Notes: a model not told the origin generated them from the sequence alone. DNA of 64,000 bases from Nemertoderma westbladi (GCA_032718475.1 JAUCBJ010003388.1:1-64000), one strand, 5' to 3'. Positions 21,001-30,229 are shown, numbered from the stretch's first letter. Numbers and translations are program-made.

Positions 21001-22937
21001 CAGACATCCACACGAAGAGGGGCTATGTATCGTATATAGCAAGGATATACGATCCCCTAGGCCTAGCATCCCCATTATTAGTCACGGGGAAACAGATACT
21101 CAAGAGAGTATACAAATTGAAAGATGAGTGGGACGTAGAGGTACCAGAGGAGATAAAGAAACAGTGGAGCAAGTGGACAGGAGACTTGGAGAAGATGGGA
21201 ACATACAACATGCCATGGGTGTATTTCCCGGATGGGAACATGACGAATCTGGACCTACACATGTTCTCCGACGCGTCGTTGGAGGCGTACGGAGCGGCAC
21301 TCTATTTAGTACAACGAGAGGGGGCTCATAAGCCCAGACTAGCCTTTAGCAAAGCAAAGTCAACGCCGCCAGACTCAGCATCAGTTCCCAAGTTAGAATT
21401 GACAGCTGCGAGACTAGGAGTTAGAGCCACAGCCTACCTAGTGGATACTATTCCCAACATAGTGGAGACACACTACTGGACGGACTCCATGGTAGTGCTT
21501 GGTTGGCTACATAACGAAAGGACGAGATACCCGATATTCGTCGCAAATAGAGTGGATGAAATAAGGGCGACCACAAAACTGGAAAGGTGGCACTACTGCG
21601 CAACAGACGAGAACCCAGCGGACTTGTTGTCAAGGGGCGTGGTACGCCACACTTTCTTGAAGAAGGAAGTATTGTGGCAACATGGGCCACAATTTCTGAG
21701 CGATAAGGAGGCCTGGCCGCCGATGAGAAAGGTGGACCCGGGCTCAGAAGTAGTGTCAGAGGGAGAAGAGGGAGATTCAGAGGGAGAAGAGATATACTCC
21801 CAGATGGTGAGGGAGATTAGGGACGTGCAACCAGGACGGGAACTGTGCGATAACCCGACGGATAAACTCCTCAGCTACAGTTCTAGTTGGTATAAGACCA
21901 AGAAACTAGTGGCGTACTGGAGAGCCTTCGGGAATTTCCTTACGGGAGTTGGCGAGGATAAGAAGATCAGGACAACCATAGATCTGGAAGGAGCGGCCAA
22001 GGCAGTGATCCGCTATGAACAACGGAAGAACTACGGCGATGAGGTGGAACGCGTCGGTAACCAACAGCACCTCCGACGGGACAGCGAGCTGATTACGCTG
22101 TCGCCACAACTCAATGACGACGGGATTCTAGTAATGAATTCTAGGGTGGGATACAACAACAGCATAGTCGTACCACCGAAACCCATCATCATTCCGACAG
22201 GATCGCCAATAGTCCACCAGATCATATGGGACTCCCACAAATCGATATTGCATGGGGGCACCAACCGAACCCTCACAGAGATAAGGAGGACCTATTGGGT
22301 CAAACAACTGAGGAAGAAGGTAAAAGCGGTAGTGGGGCAGTGCCAGACCTGCCGACGAGCGAAGAAGGAGCGAGCCGTACAGGAGATGGCGCCACTACCA
22401 GCGAGTACGGTAAGACAGCACGACCCGCCATTTACGCATTGCGGTGTGGACATGTTCATCACATGTGGACATGTGATGCGACACACGGAGAAACGCTACG
22501 GCATTATCTTCATATGCAACAATACGCGGGCGGTAGGGATAGAACTCGCCCAAGATGCAACCGCATCAGCGTTCATAAACGCCTTAGAAAGGTTTAGGGA
22601 CCGCAAAGGTGGGACGATCGCAGTGATATACAGCGACAACGGCACCAACTTTGTGGGCGCAGAGAGTGAGATGGCAGAGGCCTTGGACATCTTGGAGGGG
22701 GAAGAAGTCAGGGCAGCCATGAGACGACGACAAGTAAAGTGGGAGAGAAGGACGCCGTATGCACCACATACACTAGGATGCGTCGAGAGACTGGTGGGCA
22801 GTTCAAAGCGTCTAATGACGAAGCTAATGAACACCCACATGGTCACTGAGGACGTCTTACGGACAGTACTTGCGAAGTGCGAGGGGATCATTAATACAGA
22901 CCGCTATATCCGGAGAATGATGACCCTGAGTCATTAG
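18081..22937 (+). CDS. pol: BEL/Pao Gag-protease-RT-RNaseH-integrase polyprotein
   Basis: 1,618 codons in frame 0, open back to the G10 tract at 18,004. Domains in order: a DUF1759 Gag-like region (about 65-250, PFKFDGSRPEEYLQFRRMY), a CCHC knuckle (C388, C391, H396, C401), a retropepsin-type DUF1758 protease (LVDSGAAFTLV, D453), and a reverse transcriptase (about 690-890). RT aspartates are D797 and the YVDD at 876-879. RNase H follows (D1064, E1106, D1135), then integrase with an H/H...C1421/C1424 zinc region and a DDE triad at D1457, D1519 and E1569. All key residues are present. Integrase is cut by a stop at 22,937 from a small frame change near 22,890-22,930, and the C-terminal part continues in frame 2 at 22,940. 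Confidence 0.93.
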   Translation: MDENRSCDTEIWRGPLPPMTYPSQRRSRNRTDEPHQTGETIQHPSNPLEAQAMGMATLIDALKTRIELPPVEPFKFDGSRPEEYLQFRRMYSNEILTKNLTQAECLKYLQVYTGGPAYDIVRQYQGIEGGFTTAWRALDREYGHPAKIIRQTLRGITSGGLQDNPVSIKTFANKVEKALIVLKTLDAPYELNASNNITTIAQALPNWLRNKWRKIAFSTRDKKGAEPGLEEMSNFLNYEAELITDPVYSEDSLGKGPKTDYHRPKPEHNTSNALPRLRQSLPYAATQGTASPQLAEDKTTPWNGQGNNNNTNKHNPSTSSRLNPNNKNSRDFGTNATAIRNALYKEGYDPKSKCQLHANALHQTMNCRYWQALPRQDQIDYAFSNKICSRCVMSGHRARECKEKPIKFGQRRGQTMATSTVGAEKRGTVLLGVVPVRVIGEGNRSVTTLMLVDSGAAFTLVEEWVAEEIGLRTRPSRMAVTTISSKDEILEMRTGRCAIAAVAPGCDYGATIDPIQVIESININARRPTNIQVEQYKFLDDIDFSIPDVDVRKVSIIVGMDCPTAHERMQTVFGEDKQSDPVAILTPFGWTLSGPIKSKIPFRMLETSGCMFAGTMQEMGDEGAEEQLKRLLRQDFEGLKETGVGTSVEDKQALQSVEESMTCDEGRYTIGMVWKLPKIPLPDNRGMVLTRLRKLKQTLKRSPEKNEYIHRTIKKYVEKGWAVELPVDEPNTDRTYYLPLHVALDPKKGKLRMVVDASAKTDRKCLNNYLLEGPNIYNSGIEVLLRFRNGKHAFTCDIEGMFNQVRVTEEDSDSQRFLWYNGEEEPSIIPAYKMVVQNMGAKSSSFTTTMAVRDTVKGKEDRYSSRAVDMIRCGFYVDDGMESGNTVKEILDTGREVRDILKGSGFNLTKFQSSSEEFIKAIEDKKPESTMDNPTTAKGQDMAIKRTESRQKALGIVWDRETDELKYQLSQEGADIHTKRGYVSYIARIYDPLGLASPLLVTGKQILKRVYKLKDEWDVEVPEEIKKQWSKWTGDLEKMGTYNMPWVYFPDGNMTNLDLHMFSDASLEAYGAALYLVQREGAHKPRLAFSKAKSTPPDSASVPKLELTAARLGVRATAYLVDTIPNIVETHYWTDSMVVLGWLHNERTRYPIFVANRVDEIRATTKLERWHYCATDENPADLLSRGVVRHTFLKKEVLWQHGPQFLSDKEAWPPMRKVDPGSEVVSEGEEGDSEGEEIYSQMVREIRDVQPGRELCDNPTDKLLSYSSSWYKTKKLVAYWRAFGNFLTGVGEDKKIRTTIDLEGAAKAVIRYEQRKNYGDEVERVGNQQHLRRDSELITLSPQLNDDGILVMNSRVGYNNSIVVPPKPIIIPTGSPIVHQIIWDSHKSILHGGTNRTLTEIRRTYWVKQLRKKVKAVVGQCQTCRRAKKERAVQEMAPLPASTVRQHDPPFTHCGVDMFITCGHVMRHTEKRYGIIFICNNTRAVGIELAQDATASAFINALERFRDRKGGTIAVIYSDNGTNFVGAESEMAEALDILEGEEVRAAMRRRQVKWERRTPYAPHTLGCVERLVGSSKRLMTKLMNTHMVTEDVLRTVLAKCEGIINTDRYIRRMMTLSH

Positions 22938-22939
22938 AC

Positions 22940-23341
22940 GTGCTGACGCCTAGCCATTTCCTGATGGAAAGGCCAGCGACCATCGATATGCGGGGTGTAG
23001 ACCCAGATGACATACACTCCCGCCAAAGTTGGAAAGTCGCTAAAGCAATAAGCGCAGAGTATTGGAGGAGGTGGGTCGAGGAATACCTACCCACACTCCA
23101 TAAACGAAGCAAGTGGAGGAAGTCAAACAGGGAGTTAAGAGAGGGAGATCTCGTAATCGTTACGGATGATACTATCATCAACAACCAATGGCGGTTGGCG
23201 AGAGTAGTAGGCACCTACTCCGACGAGGACGGAAGAGTCCGATCGGTAGAAGTGCGGATAGGTGGAAAGATAGGTGCGAAGGACAGAAAAACCTACAGGA
23301 GAGCTGTAGGCAAATGCTGTCTGTTAGAAGGGGCACCTTAG
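22940..23341 (+). CDS. BEL integrase C-terminal domain (DUF5641-like), frame-shifted
   Basis: 133 codons matching the C-terminal module that follows integrase in BEL/Pao elements (LTPSHFLMERP start, WRRWVEEYLPTLHKRSKW, then a small beta-rich end with LREGDLVIVTDD and RRAVGKCCLLE). It belongs to the preceding ORF and is separated by a short indel. The reading before the first ATG-like codon is also open in this frame. A stop at 23,341 closes the polyprotein. Confidence 0.8.
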   Translation: MLTPSHFLMERPATIDMRGVDPDDIHSRQSWKVAKAISAEYWRRWVEEYLPTLHKRSKWRKSNRELREGDLVIVTDDTIINNQWRLARVVGTYSDEDGRVRSVEVRIGGKIGAKDRKTYRRAVGKCCLLEGAP

Positions 23342-23462
23342 TAAAATTAGAGTAGAGTTTAGTCGTCCAAGATTTGGACTGAGGGGGGTGGGATTGAGGG
23401 CGAGACGCCCTTCCCACACAAATAAAATAAAAAAAATAAAATAATAGTACATGATAGGTACG

Positions 23463-23925
23463 CAGTTAGTAGGCAGAGAGTTAGTTAGAAGGTATGTAGT
23501 ACCTAGTTAGTTAGAGAGTTAGAAGGTACGTAGTACCGCTAGTTAGTTAGAGTTAGAGGGTACGTAGTACCGTTAGTTAGAGGAGAGTTAGAGGGTACGT
23601 AAGTACCGATAGTTAGTTAGAGAGTTAGAGGGTACGTAAGTACCGTTAGTTAGTCAGAGAGTTAGAGGGTACGTAGTACCGCTAGTTAGTTAGAGTTAGA
23701 GGGTACGTAGTACCGCTAGTTAGTTAGAGAGTTAGAGGGTACGTAAGTACCGTTAGTTAGTTAGGGAGTTAGAGGGTACGTAAGTACCGTTAGTTAGTTA
23801 GAGAGTTAAAGGGTACGTAAGTACCGCTAGTTAGTTAGAGAGTTAGAGGGTACGTAAGTACCGTTAGTTAGAAGAGTTAGAGTTAGAGGGTACGTAGTAC
23901 CGTTAGTTAGAAGAGAGAGAGTAAG
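23463..23925. repeat. Minisatellite inside the BEL element
   Basis: About a dozen units of roughly 35 bp built from TTAGTTAGAGAGTTAGAGGG plus GGTACGTAAGTACC or GGTACGTAGTACC. Each unit thus carries a small palindrome. It fills the space between the Pol stop and the nested LINE. No coding function. Confidence 0.85.
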
Positions 23926-24024
23926 AGGTAAAAGGGGATATAGATATAGATATTAGTTAGCAGTTAGCAGTTAGTAGAGAGAGGGGGGCATATGAGTACA
24001 GCTGGGTAAGTCGTGTGGCCACAC

Positions 24025-24103
24025 GACGCATACTGCTGTACTGCATAGGCCAGAATACAGAGTAGGCCAGAATGTGGATTAGAGAATAGAATAATCCATA
24101 GGC
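24025..24103. repeat. 79-bp target duplication, left copy
   Basis: Begins GACGCATACTGCTGTACTGC and ends AATAATCCATAGGC. It is identical by eye to 27,056-27,134 and marks the left junction of the nested LINE. Confidence 0.9.
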
Positions 24104-27055
24104 TACTACTATGATCGGCATGCTGCATTGCAGCTGCATTTTTAAGAATGCTGTGCCGGCTTGTCAACAAAATTGCACCGCCACAACTCCCTATCACCCA
24201 TGACATTTGCTAGATCATCCGCATCTTTAAGGCCAGTGTCCTTTAAGATGCGTCTCAAGAAAGTCATGGGCTGTCCACCATGCTTATTCACTCCATGAGG
24301 CTGCCAAAGTACAAGATTATGCACTGGCTGGTCCTCACGGCGAAAGCAATGTCCTGCAAAGCGGAGGCGATTTTGTTCTAGTGTCAAGCTTGGGGGAACC
24401 AATGAGACACCTACAATGTTATATAGTGTCTGGTTGGAGATGTGTGCATTGTACTTGACACAATGAACCCGGCGTAGCATTCTTGTGAATGTGCCATCCA
24501 GAGATTTGGTGTCCTCAGCAGTTAGAGCCCAGCATGGACTCCCGTAGAGGAGTACTGGAACTACTGCTGCTCTAAATAATCGGACCTTAAGTTTCCGATT
24601 AATTCTCGGTGACTTCCAAATCCTGGAAAGCCTATTCAAGGCTGCCCATGCCTTTCCCTTACGTATTCGAAGGTCCTCACCTGACTTCCGGATCCATGAT
24701 CCCAGGTAACAGAAGTCGTCCACATGCTCAAGCATACCATCCTTTGAGCTTATGCTCATCCAATCAGAGACTTGCTGAGGACTTTCAAAGTTAACTGTCA
24801 GAATTTCGGTCTTTCTGGAGTTAATAAAAAGACCAACACTAGAAGCAGCATGTTCTAATGAGCTGAGGAGCCGTTGGGCTCCCTCTAATGATTCTGATAG
24901 TACTCCTAAGTCATCAGCAAAGTCTAGATCAGTTAGGTACTTGGCAGGATTTCCTCGACTTCTGGAGCCAGTAGGTGGAGTTATCATCACCCCATCATCA
25001 TTATAATGATCTAAGGACATGCGTAGAACATAGTCAACCACAATAATGAACAAGAATGGTGCAAGTGTGTCTCCTTGGAGGACGCCCCATAACACTTCAA
25101 ATGGTTCTGTGTCACCGTCAACAGTAGACACAATATCGTATACTGATCTGATTGCTGCAATAATTTCATCAGGAATCCCATATAATGAAAGTATGCTGAA
25201 CATACGTGAGCGAGAGACTGAATCAAAGGCCTTGAAGAAGTCAACAAAGATAACAGCCAGATGCCTGTCTTTCTTTTTTGATAACTCTTCAATTATCCTT
25301 CTAAGTGCCAAAATGGGCTCCATGGTCCCACGACCTTTACGGAACCCATTCTGATTTCCACGGAGCAGTCTCTCAATGGGATCCCTGATGCGATTTAATA
25401 GAATCCTATTGTATAGCTTTGCAGCAATCGAGATCAATGAGATTCCCCGAAAAGAACCATAGAGTGTTAGGTTGCCCTTCTTGGGAACTGGCACCAACTT
25501 ATTTGTTTTCATTTCTTGTGGGACTCTTGTAGTTCGGTACATGTCTACTATGATGGGATAGATGAGCTTTAAACACTCAGGTATTTTAAAGACCTCAGGG
25601 GGAACACCATCTACTCCACTGGCAAGATTGGTCTTAATGCTCTTTGCAGCAGCCTTCACTTCTGCAAAGGAGATATCGCCAATGGGAATATCTGGGAGTA
25701 CAGACTCAGACACTTTTATTTCAATAAAGTTATCAGGCAATACCCTGTCATTATTGAGGAGCTTTTCAAAGTGGGCTTTCCAACCATTGAGGCGATCGGC
25801 TGGTGATTCAGCCTTAACCTTGGTGGTTGGTTGGCTTTTCCGCCCAGTAAGCAGATTGATCGATTTCCATGCCTGGGATGATTGCCTGCTGTCGTCAGCA
25901 TCATTGATGGCATCAACCTGTTGGTTTATTAGCTCCTGTAGATTAGCAGAGTACTGCCTGTTCAGGGACCTAGATGCAGCCTTAACTGCATTCTTGGCCG
26001 CTGTAGTCTGTTTGAGTCGGGACTCTTTCTGCGCCTTATGAAGGTCATTTCGGCACTTCTGAATTTTGTTGTCAGTCCAGGGGGCCCTTTTCCTGTTTCG
26101 AGGGTATACAGGAACTGTTTCTGCGGCTGCTAACTTAACTGCTTCTGTAAAGGCAGTATAGCCCTCACAGTGATCTGCCGCCTCAGAGGCAAGAGCCTCA
26201 TACCTGTTGCTCAGCTGTAGTGTGAAGCTGGATCTCACGCTTGGCTGTTGCAACAGAGAGGACCAGTCATGCCGCGGCAAGGCAGATTTCGTTGTTCTGC
26301 TAGCACGCAGACTAAGTCTTACCTTGGCCACAATAAGGCGGTGATCACTGGAGAAGGGTCGAAGTGTAAATGCATTACAGTCTTGTATAGAGCTCCTGTA
26401 TTTCCTACGAAACAGAATATGGTCTATCTGGGACTTGTGACCACTGGGTCCACTATGAGTCCATAGCTTTCCAGTTCGCTTCTTGAACTGGGTTCCAGCC
26501 GAAAACAATCCATTTCCAGAGATAAAATCCTGAAGATGGACAGAATTTCGGTTAACACTATTGCTATAGACCCAGGGCGATGTAGGTGATTGATGCAGAC
26601 TTGCATTAAAGTCTCCCAGGAATGTTAAGAATGCATGCTGATCCACTCCATCAGTAGCTGCTTGTAGATTGTGGTAGAAATTTTCCACCTCCTCTACAGG
26701 GGCAACACTAGTTGGAGAGTAGCACACAATCAGAACCACCTTAGGAAACTTCTTAGCCAGTCTTCCAGAACATGAGAAGTGGCAACGGATGATGCGGTTA
26801 GAGATTTGGTCTATTTTGTCCAATGCTGCATGTGCAGTTGGATTCATCAATAGACCAATTCCACCATTGCCACTATCATCTGCTGACGCGAGGGCGAGTT
26901 GCCAACCGCCCCCCATGTCCTTAATCAGAACCTCATCAGTCTGTCCAGTCTGCATTCGGTGCTCTTGAACACCCACTGCGCTAAGAGAAAGCTTATCTGC
27001 CAAGGCAGTCAGCTCACCTTGTCGCATTGGGGACCCGAGTGTTAGGGTGTTTACT
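24104..27055 (-). mobile_element. Non-LTR retrotransposon nested in the BEL element
   Basis: Lies between identical 79-bp direct repeats, so it inserted into the BEL element after or as it arrived. In its own orientation only ~28 bp precede the first ATG and ~40 bp follow the stop. The 3' end shows ATCATAGTAGTA rather than a poly-A tail. The frame is open to the 5' junction, and the endonuclease lacks its extreme N terminus, so the copy is slightly 5'-truncated. The short 3' UTR and trinucleotide-like tail recall RTE-type elements, but the clade was not established. Confidence 0.88.
24142..27027 (-). CDS. LINE APE endonuclease / reverse transcriptase
   Basis: 961 codons on the minus strand, uninterrupted. 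Residues 1-235 are an apurinic-type endonuclease with QEHRM (E22), GDFNASL (D139, N141) and SQIDHILFRR (D202, H203). The first motif Asn is at the truncated edge. Residues about 440-740 are reverse transcriptase with NQNGFRKGRGTMEPILALRR, FVDFFKAFDSV (D596) and FADD (703-706, F in place of Y). The C terminus has the DR..WR pattern (VMGDRELWRCNFV) common in this group. Nicking plus target-primed reverse transcription is the family role. The intact frame suggests a recent copy. Confidence 0.93.
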   Translation of the reverse strand: MRQGELTALADKLSLSAVGVQEHRMQTGQTDEVLIKDMGGGWQLALASADDSGNGGIGLLMNPTAHAALDKIDQISNRIIRCHFSCSGRLAKKFPKVVLIVCYSPTSVAPVEEVENFYHNLQAATDGVDQHAFLTFLGDFNASLHQSPTSPWVYSNSVNRNSVHLQDFISGNGLFSAGTQFKKRTGKLWTHSGPSGHKSQIDHILFRRKYRSSIQDCNAFTLRPFSSDHRLIVAKVRLSLRASRTTKSALPRHDWSSLLQQPSVRSSFTLQLSNRYEALASEAADHCEGYTAFTEAVKLAAAETVPVYPRNRKRAPWTDNKIQKCRNDLHKAQKESRLKQTTAAKNAVKAASRSLNRQYSANLQELINQQVDAINDADDSRQSSQAWKSINLLTGRKSQPTTKVKAESPADRLNGWKAHFEKLLNNDRVLPDNFIEIKVSESVLPDIPIGDISFAEVKAAAKSIKTNLASGVDGVPPEVFKIPECLKLIYPIIVDMYRTTRVPQEMKTNKLVPVPKKGNLTLYGSFRGISLISIAAKLYNRILLNRIRDPIERLLRGNQNGFRKGRGTMEPILALRRIIEELSKKKDRHLAVIFVDFFKAFDSVSRSRMFSILSLYGIPDEIIAAIRSVYDIVSTVDGDTEPFEVLWGVLQGDTLAPFLFIIVVDYVLRMSLDHYNDDGVMITPPTGSRSRGNPAKYLTDLDFADDLGVLSESLEGAQRLLSSLEHAASSVGLFINSRKTEILTVNFESPQQVSDWMSISSKDGMLEHVDDFCYLGSWIRKSGEDLRIRKGKAWAALNRLSRIWKSPRINRKLKVRLFRAAVVPVLLYGSPCWALTAEDTKSLDGTFTRMLRRVHCVKYNAHISNQTLYNIVGVSLVPPSLTLEQNRLRFAGHCFRREDQPVHNLVLWQPHGVNKHGGQPMTFLRRILKDTGLKDADDLANVMGDRELWRCNFVDKPAQHS

Positions 27056-27134
27056 GACGCATACTGCTGTACTGCATAGGCCAGAATACAGAGTAGGCCA
27101 GAATGTGGATTAGAGAATAGAATAATCCATAGGC
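27056..27134. repeat. 79-bp target duplication, right copy
   Basis: Identical to 24,025-24,103. It marks the 5' junction of the nested LINE, and beyond it the BEL sequence resumes. Confidence 0.9.
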
Positions 27135-27439
27135 AGTAGTGAGTAGTAGGACAGTAGAATCAAATTAAATAGATAAATAAATAGAATAGGGCTGAAAGTT
27201 GTAAAATAGTGGCAACACAAGGGAAGTTATTCTAGAACATAATAAAAGTAACGGACAGAAATTGTAAATTACGCTCATTTACTAGCTTCAAAATTAATTA
27301 GGAATAATTTAGGTTAAAAGGCGCAGTTAAGTAGGAAATAGGCCATTATCGAACTGTACAGAACATCCTAGATACATCACTCATCTGTATTGCGCCTTGG
27401 TAAGGCACCACCTTGCAGGTGAGCGAGTGAAGGTTCGGA

Positions 27440-29989
27440 ATGGCGAGAAAGTTGATCAGAAAGAGAAAGGCGGAGTCAGGAGGGAAGGAGATACTGGTGG
27501 ATTTCACCGAGAGGCATCCGGAAGAGAAGACGAGAGGATACTACGAGAGGTTGGAAAGGGGTCACGCGGCGCGAGCGCTGCAGGATCACTTCCGGGAGAT
27601 GCACGAACAGCGGCTGGTCGGGACCTATCGGACGCCGTCGCTGGACAACGCGATCTTCCAACACTTCCACTACGTGGTGAAAGGGGACGAGGCGAAGTTC
27701 GGGATTCCGAAGTACCCGAGGGAATCACCGAGGAAGGACTGGAAGAGATTCATAGAGTCCGTCAACAGAGGAGGATATATGATCCTAGATGATGAGGGAA
27801 CCATGGAAGACGAGGCGGGTTCGAGACGAGGAACTGCGGGGTTGGCCAGGACCATACTCCTACATTTGGCTGCGCCAAATGGGGACATCTTCTTATTCGA
27901 CCTAGGGACGTATGGGAAGAAGGACGGGCCGAAATTAAACCGGTTACCGAAAGCGGTACAAGTCTTAGTAAGAGAGAAGTCGACGACGAAGGTGGGATCG
28001 GCGATTCGCGAGGACGCGGAGAGGATCATCGGTCCGGACGCCACCAACCTCCTGGATATGCAGAAAGTCTTTATGGCTATGACGGCACCGGATGGGTTGG
28101 GGGTAGTCGAAAACACAGGCCAATGCGGGGCGGTGGCGATGGGCCAATTATTGGGGCTCGTATGCCACAAACCAATGGATTGGGGGAAGTTTAGGGAAGA
28201 ATACGGAGCAGAACTAGCGAACTCGCTAAAGTGGGGAGCGAGACCGGGAAAGCAGGAGGTATATCAGTTCCGCAGGGGAGCGATAAAGGTATATCAGAAG
28301 CGATATATCCTGCAGGAGGACTGGATGATGATAAGTTTGCTTAACTTATTCATGACCGTAGTTATCGAGAGGGAACCAGGGGCATTTCTGTTATCGGGAT
28401 CACCCCTAAGCTACAGGAGAGCCTTTAAGACGGCCTTTGACGGTCTGGTAGACCACCCGGGGCTGAAGGGCGAGTCGGTGTACTACAACAGCCGGCATCT
28501 GGTAGACGGGGAGACAGATACACCGTATCAGAGATGGGAGCAGCTAGAGACGGATAGACGAGAAGCAAAGCGACTGGAAGAAGTCGCTAGACGGGAGAGG
28601 ATAGAAGCAGAGGAGAGGGAAGAGGAGGCCAGGACACAGAGTTACGGCTTCGAGGAACAGGCAGGCCTAGACGAACTTCATTGGACTTCGTCAGGGAGTT
28701 CGGGGGAGTCTCTAGGGCGAGAATTGGGATGGACGGTGGGATCGCCGAAACAGTCGACGTCGGGGTTGCAAACGATGCCCATACCAGCGGGCGCCGAGGG
28801 CGACCAACCGCCAAGGAAGTTAAGGGAGCTAGAGGGATGGAGAGCTACGGGCGAGAGCCAAGGCGGGAAGGGACATAGTGGATCCATCGGGATACCGGGG
28901 TTGGAGACACTACCAGAAGAGGAGGACGACGACGACGAGTTCGGAGAGATGCCGCCCATCGAGAGGATAGGCCACTCGGACACGGACTGGGTTGGCGGAA
29001 GGGTGGTGACGGCCAGTGGGGCGAGGGCCTTCTGGAACAGATCCGGCAAGCGGACCTGGGTGCACGAGGAGCCGGCGATGGATTTCGCGGGGAGCACCAT
29101 CAGGTTGGGCGAACAACCGGGGACGGCACCACGGGTAGTATTCGGGGAGACGATGCCCGAGAGGGGCGGAGAGATCGACGTAGATAGAGAGACCAACGTA
29201 GAGAAGTTCGCCTACCAGCGACTCCACAGACCGCGGAGATCGCTTGGGACGAAAGACGAGGTGGGACGGGAGACATTGGTACTCGGCTGCGACTACTGTG
29301 GGAGACAGACCCATCGGGAAAGCAGCTGCCTATACCGGTTCCAAAAGGGAACCTTTTGTCTCTACTGCAGAGAACCAAGCCACAGGATGGGGGCGTGTCC
29401 ACGGTTGCATAACCGATGTCCAAAGTGCCACTTTCGGGGACACTACGGACGCGAGTGCGACTGGATGAACGACGAGGAGAAGTTCACAAGATTCGAGGAG
29501 TGGGCCGACGTCGGGGCCATGACGCGCCAGCGCATGAAGGCCCAGGAGTTCAAGTGGGGTTTCTTCCTTATCAATCAGGAGACTCACATGGAAATCATAA
29601 AGCGGAGGCTACCGTTTACCTACCAAGAGGTAGCAACGGCGGCGTCGTACGCTGGAGTGATGAACACGCAAAGGTATCTGGACAGGTGGACGCCAGAGAA
29701 CCGAAGGGAGTTTAGGGATTTCTTGGCGGAGCACGTACCAAAGGCAATGAAAATGATCCTATGGGACGCCACCAGAGGGAGACAACCGGGCCACTCTGAG
29801 GGGCCACCGGCGAAGCGATATCGGGCACTAATAACACCAGCGCCCAAGGAGCCAACGACCGGGATCAGCAAGGAAGTGGCGGCGAAGGTCCGAAAGCAGA
29901 AAGCGGATGATGCCAGAGGAACGGTGATAACCAAGAAACGACCCAGGGAAGAGGACGCCAGGGGGAACTACCCCCGGAGGAACAGATAG
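27440..29989 (+). CDS. BEL downstream ORF: DEDD exonuclease-like domain plus three CCHC knuckles
   Basis: 849 codons in the position where some LTR elements carry env. No signal peptide or membrane segment is seen. Residues ~105-310 resemble an RNase D/WRN-type 3'-5' exonuclease: an exo I-like YMILDDEGT (D117, E119), a beta-rich LLHLAAPNGDIFLFDLGTYG, an exo II-like KVGSAIREDAERI (D192), LLDMQKVF (D206), and an exo III-like Y289...D294 (spacing one longer than the usual YxxxD). A charged linker with an EEDDDDE stretch follows. Three canonical CX2CX4HX4C knuckles then lie at about 642-702 (CDYCGRQTHRESSC, CLYCREPSHRMGAC, CPKCHFRGHYGREC). GC-rich codon use matches the Pol ORF. Nucleic-acid binding is well supported; exonuclease activity is inference. 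Confidence 0.65.
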   Translation: MARKLIRKRKAESGGKEILVDFTERHPEEKTRGYYERLERGHAARALQDHFREMHEQRLVGTYRTPSLDNAIFQHFHYVVKGDEAKFGIPKYPRESPRKDWKRFIESVNRGGYMILDDEGTMEDEAGSRRGTAGLARTILLHLAAPNGDIFLFDLGTYGKKDGPKLNRLPKAVQVLVREKSTTKVGSAIREDAERIIGPDATNLLDMQKVFMAMTAPDGLGVVENTGQCGAVAMGQLLGLVCHKPMDWGKFREEYGAELANSLKWGARPGKQEVYQFRRGAIKVYQKRYILQEDWMMISLLNLFMTVVIEREPGAFLLSGSPLSYRRAFKTAFDGLVDHPGLKGESVYYNSRHLVDGETDTPYQRWEQLETDRREAKRLEEVARRERIEAEEREEEARTQSYGFEEQAGLDELHWTSSGSSGESLGRELGWTVGSPKQSTSGLQTMPIPAGAEGDQPPRKLRELEGWRATGESQGGKGHSGSIGIPGLETLPEEEDDDDEFGEMPPIERIGHSDTDWVGGRVVTASGARAFWNRSGKRTWVHEEPAMDFAGSTIRLGEQPGTAPRVVFGETMPERGGEIDVDRETNVEKFAYQRLHRPRRSLGTKDEVGRETLVLGCDYCGRQTHRESSCLYRFQKGTFCLYCREPSHRMGACPRLHNRCPKCHFRGHYGRECDWMNDEEKFTRFEEWADVGAMTRQRMKAQEFKWGFFLINQETHMEIIKRRLPFTYQEVATAASYAGVMNTQRYLDRWTPENRREFRDFLAEHVPKAMKMILWDATRGRQPGHSEGPPAKRYRALITPAPKEPTTGISKEVAAKVRKQKADDARGTVITKKRPREEDARGNYPRRNR

Positions 29990-30229
29990 GTTCCCAGAGT
30001 CGAGGGAGAGAGACTGGGACTTGGACGTGGTACGCCTGGAAGGCGCCGCGTGGGACGTACGAACTATTAAGTACAAATTTAATTAATGCAAATAATCATA
30101 TAAGTGCAATTTGTATGTACGTATGTAGTAATTAGTAATCTACGAATATATACGCTCGGAGTAAGTACTATAGTCATACAACCTTTCTCAATTAGCTACT
30201 GGGACTGGGGGATAACTGACTATGGCACT

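Noticed and set aside
27440-29989. Envelope gene in the downstream BEL position
   Set aside because: No signal peptide, no transmembrane segment and no cleavage site were seen, while zinc knuckles and an exonuclease-like core were.
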